A stretch of DNA of 64,000 nucleotides, from assembly GCA_017590115.1 (NCBI GenBank), contig JAGGNK010006493.1:558001-622000 (forward strand). The letters run 5' to 3'. Both the position numbers and the translations under genes were made by a program. The DNA is from Montifringilla adamsi. Taxonomy: Eukaryota > Chordata > Aves > Passeriformes > Passeridae. Numbering within the stretch: the stretch's first letter is position 1; the number at the start of each line of letters is the position of its first letter. Below the pieces are notes generated by a model. It did no database searches and was not told the origin of the DNA. It worked only from the letters and a program-made list of their open reading frames with translations. Below are positions 46,139 to 60,091 of the stretch, piece by piece.

Positions 46139-48318
46139 TCACATCCCAAAGACCTGAGGATTGTTTGGGCTACCAGTGATTGTACATTCCTCTTCTTCTC
46201 CAAGAATGATCACCAGAGAGCCCTTCCTGCAAAACCTGGAAATGTGTTGTTGATAAATTCAGAGAAGCCATTCCCAATAAATTTCAAGCACCTCACTCAC
46301 CATGAGGTATCAGAGGACAGTGCTGTATGTGTTGACATGCCCTTGATTGAATTTACTTCAACAATCCTGAATTAATTTGAATTTAGTTTTAAAGGAGAAA
46401 AGCAAACCTATAACAATTTCAACCAGCTTACAAACCTGTTGATTACTGCCAAACCTGAAGATTCTGCACACTGCAGCCTTTTGGTCACTCTGGGGTACAA
46501 GAGGATCCCGTTTCCTGCAGGAGAATTGCAAGATTTGACAGCTTGGGGCAGAACAAAGCTGTTAGCTGAAAAATGAACCTCATCAGTATCATAGTTAGGA
46601 AACAGAATCTTCCTCAGACTCTGCAGTGGCCAGCAGGTCAGGACAAACGTTAGAAAAGACAGAAAAGTGGAGAAGGTAATTGACCTAATGATGGTGTTTT
46701 ATTTTAGAGTTGTGCCAAATTTCCTTCATGGTCTGCACCGAAAAATGAACACCCAGCTGTGATGTGTAACGCACAGCTGTCCACATGTGGATTTCCTAAA
46801 GGACCATCTTTGTTTCTAGTAATTCCAGATGCAATTGTAAACCTTACCTTAATCAGGCATGATGGAAATCTGCTCCCACTCAGGGAAAGAAGGGGAGAAA
46901 GGAAGCAGCAGTGCAAGGGCAAGGTCCTGGAGCACTGGCTGAGCACTCGAGGTGGTTCCTGGAGGAACAAAAGGAACATTTTACATGGACCAAGTGCTCT
47001 CAGTAGAGCACATCTGTGTGGATGGCTTCCCCTCACTCCTGAGACTGATGCATCCACTGTTTCTTTTGCCAGCTCCGCACTTGATTAAAGGACACTCCAC
47101 AGCCAGAGCAGTGTTGTTGTACAGAATGCATGTGCTATCAAATAATAAACTATCTGTCACAATATTGGCTCAATACAATAAGGTTTGGGAATTTTCTAAT
47201 GTAGGAAGATTAAGATGATTGAACTTCAAATAAGTACCATTTCTGACTAATTGTTTGCAGATATGGCATAGAAGCAAGATGGCTTCTTTTGGGAAAGTAA
47301 CGTGATTTTACTTTACATGATTCTAGCTGAAAAATAAATGCTCAAAGCCCAAACTTGCTTAAATCTGTACATTTGCAGTCACCTGAAGCGAAGCTGCACT
47401 TAGAGCACTAGAGAGTGTCACAAAATGCTGGGCTCCCCTTTAAAACTGGAATAGGAAGCAGTCACCATATTATATTTAATCACCTGTGCCTAGATTTTGT
47501 TACAACCACATGGACAGCTCTTCACATCTGGTCTACAGACCAGACTTGACCCGTGAAGTCTTCCCTCTCCATACCCATGAAGACGCAGGCAGAAATTCAC
47601 TCTACAGAATTCACAGAGGCTCCCCCTTCTTTTTCTAACCATTACTACATGGACTCTGCTGCATGGGAAGGTCACAAATGACACCATGTCTCCATTCCTC
47701 TCTTGGTATTCTCCTGTGCTGACCTCCACAGGGTGACCTGCACAAGCATTTTCTCCCTGCAGGACATTGATCAACGCAGCCAGAAAGATCCTGGTTCTCC
47801 ATTCCAGCTGAGTCACAGGCTCGACATGCGACCTTCCGTCCCTTGGTCTTCTCATGTGAAAATCAAAATTGAGTTAAAATCTAAGAGCACTCTGAGAACC
47901 AGATGCTCCAGCTGAGGCAAACCTTTCTGGGTAAATACATTGCAAAGAGCACAAATTATCCCACTTCAAACTTTGGGAATCTGTATATATTTAAATGTAT
48001 ACAAAATTCTGCTGTTTCTTGACAATAGGATCATGCTCCAGAAGAACAGAAATTCAGCAGGCTGAAATCAGTAATACATTAGAATGAACACCAGTGCATT
48101 GTTTCCCATTTAAGGAACTGCCTGGTTATAAATAAATCCTTACTCATATTCTGTGATTTAAATAACAGAATCATTCTTACCATGAGTAACGATTGTACCT
48201 TTCACAAAAATAAGAGGTAAAAATTAGTTTGAGAAGAAAAGAGTCTTAAACTTTGATGCTCTTGATGTCAGTGTATTGAATGTGGCATGGTTCAAAACTA
48301 TCTGCTAATGTCCCCAAA
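46139..48318. other. Intergenic unique sequence
   Basis: It contains a 121-codon minus-strand open frame at 47855-47490 (LEWRTRIFLAALINVLQGEN) with no family recognised and no good splice or start context. Nothing else is supported. Confidence 0.55.
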
Positions 48319-48866
48319 ATGTCATTGTTTAACCCCAGCCAGCCACCAGCCCCTCTCTCACTGCCCCACTACTGGGATCAGGGAGAGAATCAGAAGGGTA
48401 AAAGCTAGAAGACTTGTGGGTTTAGACAAAGACAGTTTAACACTGCAAGCAGACGCTGGACACACAAACACTGCAAAGCAAGGCGTTAATTCACTGCAGG
48501 CAAGGCATGAACTCACTGCTCCCCATGGCTGTGCAGTGTTCAGCACCTCCAGGAGAGCAGGGCTCTGTCCTGGGCAGCGGCGACTTGGAAAGACAAAGGC
48601 CATCCCTTCAAACGTCCCTCCCTCCCTGTCCCCCAGCTTTGTATCCTCAGTGCGATGTCACATGGGCTGGAATGTGGCCTTTGGTCAGTTTGTGGCACCT
48701 GTTCTGGCTGTGGCTCCTCCCAGCTTCATGCCCAGTGTGACCACACAAGAGCTTTGGCCCTGCCCACGCACAGCAAAAACATCTCTGTTGTCAGCCCCGT
48801 GCTCAGCACGAACCCAAACCAGCCCCAAACAGCGAATTAATTCTATCCCAGGCAAAACCAGCACAT
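48319..48866. mobile_element. Likely avian endogenous-retrovirus LTR remnant (solo LTR)
   Basis: It contains signatures of a common avian ERV LTR family: TTTAACCCCAGCCAGCCACC near the start, then GGGAGAGAATCAGAAGGGTA, CTTGTGGGTTTAGACAAAGA, GGCCTTTGGTCAGTTTGTGG and CTCCTCCCAGCTTCATGC. It ends TTAATTCTATCCCAGGCAAA. No gag, pol or env frame flanks it, so a solo LTR or decayed fragment is most likely. The ends are approximate, and no clear target-site duplication was found. The orientation was not fixed. Confidence 0.65.
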
Positions 48867-51163
48867 TAGGAAAAGACTGCATTGGATGAGTGGAATTCAA
48901 GCTAAGGCTACTTCTACTTTTGATGCTCTACCTGAAGGTGCTGTTTCCACCATATGGGCAAATGGCAAATCACGTGTTGCCTAAATTTGTGCCAGCATTG
49001 TATCTTTCGGAGGTTTCCTCTTGCAGAATGCAAGGAATGTGCAGTGCATGGAAACATGGACACACATATTTGCCCAAAACAACAACTAAGGTAAAAAACA
49101 AAACAAAGAACATGGGTCAGTGATCATGAACCCTCACTGAGACAATTTTCTCAGTGATGGTGTTCTGACACTGGTGAGAAAGTGTTGCTTTGCATCTGAA
49201 GTCACAGCCTGTAGAGAGAGCTACTCCTGAATATTTGAGTTCACTGGACAGGAGGCAGCTGAATTATTGCACATTTACACATCTCCAACAATACCTCCAA
49301 ATAACACCATAAAGAACTGAGGCGAATGCTTTAAAAATGTAATTTAAAAAATCTGAAACACAAAGATTTCCATTTAATAACTGGTTGTATGGTTCCAAAA
49401 AATGTAGGGTGCTACACATTCAAATCCAGTAACAAGATCCTTTTACTGCAGCAGAGATCTTTTAATTCCATAGCAGAGAAAGTTGGTCATAAGGTAGGTT
49501 AATTCACCACTTTATTTTTTTTTATTTGTGATAAGTATAAGCCCAGAGTATATTACTCTAAAATTCACTGCAGCATTTGGAGTGAACAAGCAAAAAAACC
49601 TCAAATCATAAAGTATTTTCCTTTGCTTATATTATCAGTTTGTGAAAACAATGATCTGATGAACAAACCCTTTTTAAACAACATGGGTTTAGGAGAATGC
49701 AATACAGAAAATTGTGGCTATTTCTCACATAACTTTGTTACATGCCAAGCACCGATTTCCTTTTTATATAAATGAAAGCCTATAAACTGATGCAATTACC
49801 CTCCCCACATACATTAGTTTAAATGCTAGGGTGTTACAGACCCCATTTATCTTTCATGCTTTCTGTGAGGCTGAGAGTCAGCTCTGAAGTTTAAATTTTG
49901 TTTAAAAGTTCTTGGCTAATTGATCACTTTAGGGATGCTTTAAACACAGGTAAAATACCAACAAAGATGTAAGTAAGCTTTCCTAATGGATGAATTGCAG
50001 CTATCCATCATCCTGCAGCTACTTCCCCACCACCCTCCCATTAAACCTAGTAAGTTCTATTAGAGCTGTTAACATGTGGCATCTGTTAATGGAAAGCGTA
50101 TAATGCACAAGGTGTGACCAGACCTGAGGGCTCCGAGAAGTAAAGTTTGAAACAGAAAAACGAATTCTGGCTATTCCCAAAGTTAATGTAAAGCCAGGTC
50201 AGTGTTCCAGGCCTTTCTCAGAAGCAATTCCCATTTAAAGCCTTGCTTTAGCAGAGGCAGCGAGGCTTCACTTGCTGGCGTAGTGCACATGCTATATTTC
50301 AAATACAACAGCAGGCAAAAGGTAGAATTTGAAAACAAGAGGAAATACATTTATTTTTGGGTTGAGAAAACAGTGTGACACATGACAAGCCTGGATCTCT
50401 TTTGGAGAGGCCGTGCTCTACATTACTGAGATTAAGTTTGATCATTGCTGAAGGAAGACAGAAATCCCCCAGGCTGGATGGCAGGGCTGTAATAGAGGCT
50501 GTTAATGTCTGCTGTGAGCTGGTTCCTGACATCTTGAACGCATTGCTGGGGCAGCTCTGCCATGTGCATGCTGTGGCAGTGGAGAGCGCGGAGTGTGGGG
50601 AGAGGCTGGCTGGGAGCTTCAAGGACTGTGTGTAATCAAAGGCTTTGAACTGTTCCTAGCCTTTGAGACCACTTTCCTTGGTACTGGGGGACTATCAGAA
50701 GATATTAAAATGACCATAGCCAGCCCATGTAGTAACAGCTGTGAGTGTAATCCAAAATTAGCTCATTAATTCACAGGAAAGTATTTTCTCCTCGTCTTTC
50801 GTTACAAAAAACGTGCCTGCTTGTTAGCAAAACCTAGAGCTTTAACTGGAATCTTTAAAACATTAGCAATGCACATGTGCTTTTCTATGCCTTAGTGGGA
50901 GATTTATTGAGTTTATTCTCTAATCTCTGTTTACAAGCAGAAAAATGATGAACATAAATCATTTGAATAAGATTTCAAGCTACAAATCCCCTTTACTATT
51001 TTCAGGCACCCTCATGTTATTTCAAACCTGCAATTAATTCTTTTCTTTGCTGGCCCCTTTGTTTTTAAAACAATTTCACTCCACTTGACCTTTGTATTTC
51101 TTGGAAAAGCGTTCAAAGTTGGAAATAACTCTAGATGTTATCTGTTAGTGCTTATTTGCCATG

Positions 51164-51211
51164 CACAGTGAGCTCAGCTTAGGAGCTCACAGTGAGCTGG
51201 AGCTTAGGAGA
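51164..51211. repeat. 24-bp local tandem duplication
   Basis: CACAGTGAGCTCAGCTTAGG is followed after 24 bases by CACAGTGAGCTGGAGCTTAG. Confidence 0.8.
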
Positions 51212-51881
51212 CCCAGAGAGATTCAAGATGAAGGGGCAAATTCCTACCAGTAGGAATTAGCATTGCAGGGATGTTGTGATCATTATTAAGGACAGTCAGG
51301 CTGCTCTCCAATTGGTGGCCCTCATAAAAACCTCAAATATTTAAAAAATAATGGGAAAAAATGATGTAACAAGAAAACACCTCTCCAGAGCTCTGTTCTG
51401 CAAAGTTCTGGGCATACTGCCCATAACCTGAGTAAGCACTAAAACAACCATTAGGTGGGCACAGGTACAGAATTGGGCCCCAGGCCCTGAAACAGCAACA
51501 AATCGTCATTATTGTTAATTAATTTCAGTTACTGTCATGGACCAGGACAAAAATGCACTGTGTACTAACTGCATTACAACAGCTTCTAGAAGTCCAGAAC
51601 TCTACAAAGCTGGTGATTTCAGTGATTCTGCGATAATAAATTTTGTCTTTCTAGGAAGTTTTGCATGTTTTCAGTGGGGAATGCGTGGCTTAAAAGGGTT
51701 GCTCTGGTTTTGCAGCTGCTGCCAGCTAAGGATCTGCTGAAACTTGTGTTTTCAGAAGTGCAGCCCATCTATATTGGATCAACAACAGGGCAACAGCATT
51801 AACTAAACTATTACATCAATGGTATGTAGTCCAGACACACAATCTCCACTTTTTTATGCTAGAGGGACTTCAAGTCCTGCC

Positions 51882-51903
51882 AAAAAAAAAAAAAAAAAAA
51901 AAA
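51882..51903. repeat. Poly(A) run
   Basis: 22 uninterrupted A. Confidence 0.95.
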
Positions 51904-52450
51904 GGAATACAGAAAGCCGACAATATTTACATTTAACAGATTGCAGCATTTTGGTTTTCAAAAGACTGAGTCCAAGGCAATTAAAACTTCGGTGGCCTTT
52001 TGGTTTTTAAATTGCAAATAAAGGGTACCAAGACGGAGAGCGGGTCTCTGCAGCACATGTGGCTGTCAGGCTTTGACAGGTGTGTGCTCGGACGCTGCCG
52101 CTGCGCCGCTGCCTCGGCAACCTCGGGAAACCTGAGAGTGTTTGTAAACAGTCTGTGCTTTCTCAAAAGTGCCCTGGAGATTTGCTACAGGAAGTCAAAT
52201 TGCTCAAATCTACCTAATTTGGCACGATACGTTGAAAGCATGCTTGAGTGATCATAATTGCACTGGGACTGACTTCATTTAGCAATCTCTGGGCATACCT
52301 TTCCAATAACAACTGCAGGCGATATAAATTCAATCTCTTGTTTGTTTCTGAAAGTGATTAGCCTAAAAAATTTGGAATTTAAACACTCATAATTGCAAAG
52401 TGTTATTTATATTCAATTTTGATTTATTAAAGAAAAAAGTCCCCTCACTT

Positions 52451-52474
52451 TTTCTTCTTTTTTTTTTTTTTTTT
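52451..52474. repeat. T-rich run
   Basis: TTTCTTC followed by about 17 uninterrupted T. Confidence 0.93.
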
Positions 52475-53496
52475 CCTTACCCAGGAATGGATTGAGTTGC
52501 TTTGGAAAGTGAAAAGGATAGAAAATAGAAATGAAAGGAAAAAGACATGTCTTGTTGGTGGTGAACATTGCTCATGCAATGGGATTTTTTCTCCTACAAC
52601 ATATCGTTTTGCAACCACAGCATAAAAGGTTCTGATGTTTACTTCAGGCCTGGGCTTTTTGCTGTGAAATATCTATGGCTCACTAGGATTAATATAATTT
52701 TCACATCTATGCAGAAATATGTGCAAAAATAAGGCAAATCAACTGTGCTGTACAACTGCAAGGCCAGAAAGGGACCTGGAAGAGTCCCATTTACATTCTG
52801 AGTACAATAATCAGCGTTGTTCAACATGAGAAACAAGGCTGAAATAAGGATATTTATTTGGTGCATGCATTCAAGTTTTCAAAACCAATTCATCTATACA
52901 TATTTGCACCCTTTTTATATTTGCCTTCTCCAGAAACTGTCAGGATAGACCCTATGATGGGCAAGAATTTTCCTGAAAGTGAATTTTGGGATATCTTCAG
53001 GAAGAAAATATTGATTCATAAATGTAGGCAAATATTCATAAAGACTTTTTGGCAGGATGGTAGCTCAAACATGTAAAATCATCGCACCAAAAGCCCATAA
53101 CATGTATAAACCCCAGATGTCAGATTTCCAATTAAAGAAAAATGCCGTGAACTCTTTAGAAATTTACTAATAAATTAAGAAATGAAATTCCTGACAATTG
53201 TCTTGCAAAGAGCAGTTTAAAATATCCAGAGAAAACCAAAAAATCCATTAGAAAAAACGGTTTCCTGAGAACATCTTGCTTTGCCCTAATCACAAACAGA
53301 CCTGTGTGCAGCTCCCTTGCTCTAATTAAAACCAAGAAATAAGAGATGAAGCAAAGCAGCAAGATCTCCATCAGGGCTGACCCTGTGGCCCCAGCCCTGC
53401 ACAGCCAGGAAGGGCTGGGCTCTCCTCGCAGGAAAAGCAGAAGCTGGACAAGTCTCTTTGCCACATTGGTTTTTTCCATATCTTCTTCAAAACCAT

Positions 53497-53540
53497 CCTC
53501 CTCCTCCTTCTCCTCCTCCTTCTCCTCCTCCTCCTCCTCT
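53497..53540. repeat. (CTC/CTT)n pyrimidine tract
   Basis: CTCCTCCTT units repeat over about 44 bases, a purine/pyrimidine mirror-type tract. Confidence 0.93.
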
Positions 53541-53830
53541 GTTCCTGACCCTAATTGTCACTGAATGTGGCCAGCTCTGTGCCCACAGGTGGGTGAAGCC
53601 CTGTGCTCAGCACCAGGGTCGTGGTGTCTCCAGCACACCTGTGTAGCCCTGAGAACCTGCTGAGCCCTTGGACAGGCCAGGAGCACCAGCACCCCCCAGC
53701 AGCAGGGTGGCAGCAAGGATGTCACCTTTGGCACGTGTTGGCCACCTTCACGAGCCCATCTGGGGACCCCACTGCTCTCCACAACCCCCTGAGAGGAGTG
53801 GGGAACCACGGGGGGTGGTCTCTTCTCCCA

Positions 53831-54105
53831 GATAACAAAGTGACAAGAGGAAATAGCCTCAAGTTGTGCCAAAGGATGTTCAGGTTGGATATTAGGAAAA
53901 AATTCTTCACTGAAAGGGTGGTCAGGCATTGGAACAGGGTCCCCAGGGCAGGGGTGGAGTCAGTGTCCCTTCAGTGTCCAGAAGGCTTCAGGATGTGGCA
54001 TTTGGGAATGCAGTTCAGTGGTGAACATGCCAGGGCTAAGTTAATTGCTGGATTTGAACGCCTTAGGAGTCTTTTCCATGCACAACAATTTTATGATGGT
54101 TCTAG
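53831..54105 (+). mobile_element. CR1 LINE 3' fragment (older subfamily)
   Basis: It reads AAAGTGACAAGAGGAAATAG, CCTCAAGTTGTGCCAAAGGA, TTGGATATTAGGAAAAAATT and CTTCACTGAAAGGGTGGTCA. It ends GAGTCTTTTCCATGCACAAC, then TTTTATGATGGTTCTAGG. It is sense-oriented, about 275 bases, and distinct from the TGCCCCTGGATCCCTGG subfamily. Confidence 0.93.
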
Positions 54106-57100
54106 GATCTCTCCTGGCAGCAGTGCCCGCCCAGGTGCCGCTGTTGAGGGATGCCCACAACCCACCTGGACACCTGGCTAGGAAAGGCAGCTGAGCACAT
54201 GGAGGCAAAGGCACCTGCATACACTGAAACTCGAGTGGAATCTTTCAGGCATTTCTGAACACCTACAGGGCCCGGTGGCAAGTCATGGGATCCGAGTGTC
54301 ACAAACCAGCATGGTGCCAGCAGGTGTATCCAGGGGGAGAAGGTCACTTAAGTGGTGCTGGAACAGAGAAGGAGCAGTTGTCAGACCCATCAAGCTCTAC
54401 CTAAAGTTTACTTTGTTTTTAAAGTAACAAATTAACCAAATCATCCCTAAAATAAAGCCAAGCCTCAGGGTGCATGATTAAAAAAGTGTCTGTGCACAGA
54501 CTGTCTCAAGATAGGTGGGACCTTCACCTACTAAGCAAATAATTTAGTGCTATAATTATCCCATTTCCCTGTCAGCAGTACTACTGCTTACCCAAAACAT
54601 CTCCATTTAGTTTTAAACTAAACACATTATTTACTTGATGGGAGAGAAGAGAACAGAAAGAGCAGCACAACCTGAACATTCATCATTGTTGTTTGTGCAC
54701 CTTGAAGGACATTGTTGAATTATTGCTATAAACATTCCACATTTGGCTAAATGTTGTTGATATAAACACGGATTTTTCCTCATTAAGGTAATTTGGTGCA
54801 GTTTGAGAAACTGATTTATCAAGAGAATTAATTCAAGGCAGATATGATTTGTGTCCCTTTGTACTTGTAGATGTTTCAGCATAAACATCTCCATTAAAAT
54901 TCAATTACAGCTAGTCTAATCCTACTAACAATAGTTTTCAAATACACTTCACATATGCAGACATGATGTACTTGCTCCAATTTGGAGCTGTGCAGCAGAC
55001 CCCCAAGCTCGCCGTTGTCATGGTGCCCCAGGAGGCAAAAGAGCTTGGCAGATGCCTTGGGTGGTGTTGGGGACCTTCACATGGAAAGTTTGCTGGTTTT
55101 GGGGTGGGGCAGAGGTAAATTCTCTTTTCTCCTCCAGTTTTCCCATGAAGTACAGATTTAAAAGGACTTTTTTGGCCTGGAGAGAGGATGTAACTAGTCA
55201 ATTAAAATAAAAAGCCTCTCCCTCCTTCTCTAATGTGTATTTTCTGTAGTCCACAGAGGCAGAATGCAAATGAAGTACCAGTGAAACCAACCGCCCCTGA
55301 ACCTAGCAAGATTTGTCTGTAGCACCTTGGTTCAAGAGCCAGTAGTTTATATAAAATTTCCTAGTATTCTTCTTTTTATCAGAAACAAGAGAAAAACAGT
55401 CACGGCGGCAGATGGTTGAACCTCAGGACGCACATCAGTCACCCACATTCTCAGCTTGCTCTGGCCCAGTGGAGCCCTGATGCAGCTGCAGAGTTGGCAC
55501 AGGGACACCCAGACCAGGAGCCCTGTGTCCTGCTGGGACAGCATTTGGAGACCCAGCGAGAGTGAATGGCACTAAACCCTGATTCTGCACCCTGAGTCAC
55601 CATTCTGCAGGTTCCTCTGCCCTCCTCTCACATAAATCCACCACAGAAAGGTTCACAAGCACTGACCAAAGCTCCTGAACTGTTGCTTCTCCTCCCCTTA
55701 TCACTGGCCCTTGGAGCTCCTCCACAAAGCAAAACTGAAGTGCAAATTTGGCCCAGGGTATCCAAGTGCTTTGAAAGGTGCATGAAATGGGCAGCAGCAG
55801 CAGTTGTACCAGGCTGCTCAGGGACGTACTGAATAAAACTCTGTTACCATTAATTTTGTTTTCTGTGCTTGCTGACGAGAGCTGGCGAATACCCGTGGTG
55901 TGTTCCCCTGCTCCAAATGGACCAGTACTTGCCCCAGAGAGTCAGGGGCACAGACCTGGGTTTAGGACACTCTGGGTCCTGTGCTCTCACAGGTTGGTTC
56001 AGATTCCAGGGTAATCAGCTGTGATCATATCATACTGATTTTCTTGCCAGCCAGCAATACAGAACATAATTTGATAGAGAAATCAAAGTCTTCTAATCTT
56101 GGCACAGAAAGAAATCAGGCATGAAAAAGAATGGGGAAACAGATCAATCTAGCTTAGGTCATGGACATACCTCATGTCTTAACTAATAGCCTCTCAAAGA
56201 CTGAAGTACTTGCTGTTCAAAACAAAGCTCAAAATGCCTGGATTTATCTTCACTCAAAGGAAACAGGCAGCTGGTGATTGAGAACAAGCCACCTTTCTAT
56301 TCCCAGTCTGGTGATCAGTCCTGCAGGTATGTTGAACATCTTCAAGCCACTGTTAATTGAATCTTCCAAATACAGTGTTCAGCCATTCCCAAGCCATGGA
56401 CATCACAGAGGCAAATAGATCACATATTTACAGAGAGGACGCTTGGGATGTCCGGGTTAGTCCCAGCACAACTTGAAAGGAAAGATAAGGAAGCTTAAGG
56501 GGACTCTTCCTCTCCTGCAGCAGACAAATGAATTAGCACAGAAGGCTCCAGCTCTGGTCAAAGGGAAGGGATAATGTGGTGATGAAGTAGGTCTTCAATC
56601 ACTGTGATGTATTTAAATGTCACTCTAAAGAAGATTTAGAGATGAAGGGAGAAAACAAAGTATTGGTCCAAATCATCAGGCAAATTTGAAGACACCTTGG
56701 GTCGGTTGCATACATATTCTTCCTAGCTTAAAATTCCTTTCACTTTTAAAGGGTCTTTTGTATATTGCTCATTGAAGTGACAGAACTTTCATTTAGTCAA
56801 GTTATTTATCCAGTTTATTAATCTCATTTCTCTCACAACGGAATCTTATATAAAGTGTTTTATTTTCCATGCACAGAAGGTGTCCCAGGGGCAGGAAGGG
56901 AGCTGTGCTGCTTGGCCAGGAGACTGCAAACAGCTGTGGGGACTCTGGTGGCCCTGCCAAGGGGACAAAGTCCTTCCCTGGTCTCTGCCGTTGGCCAGAG
57001 TCTGACATGTGGGCTCCACCAGCAGAATGTGCTGCAGTTGCAGCAGCAGTGCTGCAGTCAGCGTTGTGGTGGCACACAAGCTCCCAGCTGAGGTGTGGTG

Positions 57101-60091
57101 AGAATTGAACACCCTGATACCCTGAGAAGGGGAGTGTGGTGAGAGTCTCAGATGCTTTAGGGATGATCCAGCTCCCAAACTGCCAAGGGGCAGGAAAAGA
57201 GCGGTGAAGTTCCTCTGAGGTCACTGGTGTCAATGCAGGGACAAGAGCATCACCTGGGATGTGCCAGGGAGCAGAACAGAACCATGCCAGGGCTGAACCT
57301 GACAGCAGAACCCCCCTGGGCCAGGCTCCAGCTCTGGTCATTGAAATAAAGGAAACAAAGACAATACGTTGTGCTCTTCTATTGGAGGTTTGAATTTCAC
57401 ATCCTCTGGCAAAAATCAAAAACAAGGCTCAGGGGAGCACAGGGTAAGATAAACTTCTTGCATCTACTTTTTCAGGAGTGAATACTTACTCTAGGATACA
57501 CACACATAGCTGAGGCACTGCTGTATGGAAATTAAACATAGCATTTCACTTACAACTAACTGGTAATTAACTAGCAATTCATTAACATCTTTGGTCTTCA
57601 TGGAAATACTTATTTCAAGGAAATATGATGCATATACATCATCTGGGAGGGCAGAGGGGAAGGAAGAACTTATCTCCTAGGACTTGAGAAGATACAGAAG
57701 CCTCGTGGCTCCACACTTCCCATGATGGTGCTGTCAGCAGCTGCAGTAAGTGGCTGCATCCATTACAGGGATGGGAGCTGTCAGCAAAATGAATTAGAGG
57801 CTTCTTGGGCCATAGCTGCATTTTACACCCTCCTGGCAATTCTGTCTCACAAGCTCATGAAAAGTAGACTGGGAAAAGAGGGCCCTAGTGCATAAGAACT
57901 CAAAGTATGTAGATTGTTTTTCGTTTTCATAATGGAATAATGTGGGCTTTTATAGCAATTTAAACACACCCTTTTTTTTTTTTTTCTTCCCATATATCTC
58001 ACTACTAAAGAGCAGTTGTCATCCTAAATCTTAACTAAAGATTACTTAGAAAGCATAATTAATGGCTGTGAGATAACATCCCATCCACAAAGCTGGGTAA
58101 TTAATGAGTAATAACTGATGTACTTGTGACTGCCAACAATGTGTGTCCACTTTAAACTGAAGAACAGACACAAGTCCTAATTCATCTGGAACACCAATAA
58201 ATGGGCACAGCAAAGCTCAGATAGGAATGGATCTGGCCCTTCACACACCAGTTCTGGAGGAAGGAAAAAGAGACAAATAAATTGGATTTTAGTCTGCCCC
58301 CACGTCTCCAATGCTGCTGGTAGTTTTGCTGGAGCAAAACTTGTACAGCCTGGGGAAATACCCCTGGCCCAGGTGGGCTTCTTTGGAGAAACTCTGCCAA
58401 GGGCACTTTAGGCACTTACCAGCACAAGGAAACCTTGCTGCTCTTCCCAAGAGAGCTGTGCAGCAGTGAAGGCAAGTATGGCTCACACAGGAGCCAGCAA
58501 AGCAAGGTAAGGATTGCCAGGGCTCCAGGGCTCAATCCCCCTCCCCACAGCTCTTACAACTTTTGCTGCTTCTGTTACCTGCCTTCTGAGTGACTGACAC
58601 CAAGGAAACCATCCAAAACTTGTACTCATATTTACCAGAAAATTCTCTGCTGTCTTGTACTGTCTTGAATCCAGCCTCTAAATGCCCAAATACATAGAAA
58701 GATCACAGGGAAGGTGCTTATTTAGAAGAAATGAATGCATATTTTAATATTTTTAAAGCTTGAATATCGAGTATTTTAGAATGCAGCATAGAAAATGTTG
58801 TCTTTACATGTGGGCATTTATTTTCTGCAGTTACCTAGTCTTGGGGGATGGAGAAACTGTAGTGCATGTACATTTTACCAGCAAGGAAGAAGGGTGGGAG
58901 GTAAGAGGGGGAAATGCCTATTGGATGAGCATGTATCTGTTTATTTTGGTTCCAAAATGCTGAGCAGCACTGAGTATATGGGTAGAACATCACAGCACCC
59001 AGCAGTGGAGAGGAGCAGCCTGTGTGGGGTGTGCAGGCTCAGGGGACAGCTATGCACCTTCACAGCTCGTTGGCAGTGTGCTGCAGGACTGGGATCCCAC
59101 AAAGGCAGAGTTTCCTTCCTGGGAAGGTGCAAAGCCATTCATCACTTTCATGAGAGCACAAAACACCCACAGACTTTCCTTAATACAACAAGCTGTGTGT
59201 TGAAAATGCAAATTCCCTGTGTGGGAAGCGGGGCAGTTGGACCATTCTGGCCTCACCTGCAGAGAACTGAAGACAAAACTCTGACAGGACTTGAGTGGAA
59301 GGGTCTCACATGCTGTCACAAAAGTAAGCCAACACTGCCCTCGCAATTTTTCTCGCCAACTCAGTCCTTCTCTTGGCACCATTGCTTGTTCAGCAACTTG
59401 TGGCCGAGTTCACTGACACCACCTCAGGGAACAAACGCCCAGAGCGTGGAAGTTTTCCCTGTCAGTCCTGGGCTACAGCTCTGGTCCATCTGTTACCCTT
59501 GAGTCTGTGTGCACTATGTGGTGACAAGGGCTCAGTGCTCTGGTGGTGCCACCTCATTTTTCAGAGAGCTGGGGACTGCTCTGCAGCACAGTCTGGGAGC
59601 TCTGGAGTGTTGCAGAAATACAAAAGCATCACAACTCTGTTTTAAAGTCTCCAAGCTTGCCTGGGGCTCCTGCATGCAGTTGTAATATGAAATTAATTTT
59701 GAACTTTGGGTTGCAATATGAATGCAGCCTACTAGTCACTGAAAAACAACATGACATGAAAAAACAATAATCCAACAAAATGGGTCAAATTCCCAGTCTA
59801 AGGAAATGGATAAATGTAATGATTGTATTTTTGTCATGCTAACCAGCCCAACACAATCTACAACAGGTTATATACACAAGACTGTGAACCTTCAGCACCT
59901 CTGAGCTCCTTCCATGCAATCCATCCATCCTTCCAAGGTAAGAGCTCTGACAAAGACACGAGGCAGATAATTTCTCAATTCTGTAAATCACAAAATCATC
60001 CTAAATTTGCTCATTTGCATTTGTGAAACAATACCCTGACTCTCCTTCCTTCTCAATTATCTCCAGATTGTGTTCTGTCCCTGTTCTACAG
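54106..60091. other. Intergenic unique sequence
   Basis: It contains a GC-richer patch at 56860-57310 with a 207-codon minus-strand open frame and a 235-codon plus-strand open frame at 58795-59502. Neither has a recognisable domain. A T14 run is at 57972-57985. Confidence 0.55.

Larger units (their letters stand above)
48867..53496. other. Intergenic AT-rich unique sequence with almost no mobile elements
   Basis: It contains homopolymer runs at 51882-51903 and 52451-52474 and a small local duplication at 51164-51211. I recognise no CR1 or LTR in about 4.6 kb. No gene is supported. Confidence 0.6.

Noticed and set aside
53603..54181. 192-codon plus-strand frame
   Set aside because: Much of it is the CR1 3' fragment at 53831-54105, read outside any coding part of CR1.
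58795..59502. 235-codon plus-strand frame
   Set aside because: The composition is patchy, with no domain or splice context. A frame of this length is expected about once by chance in a window this size.
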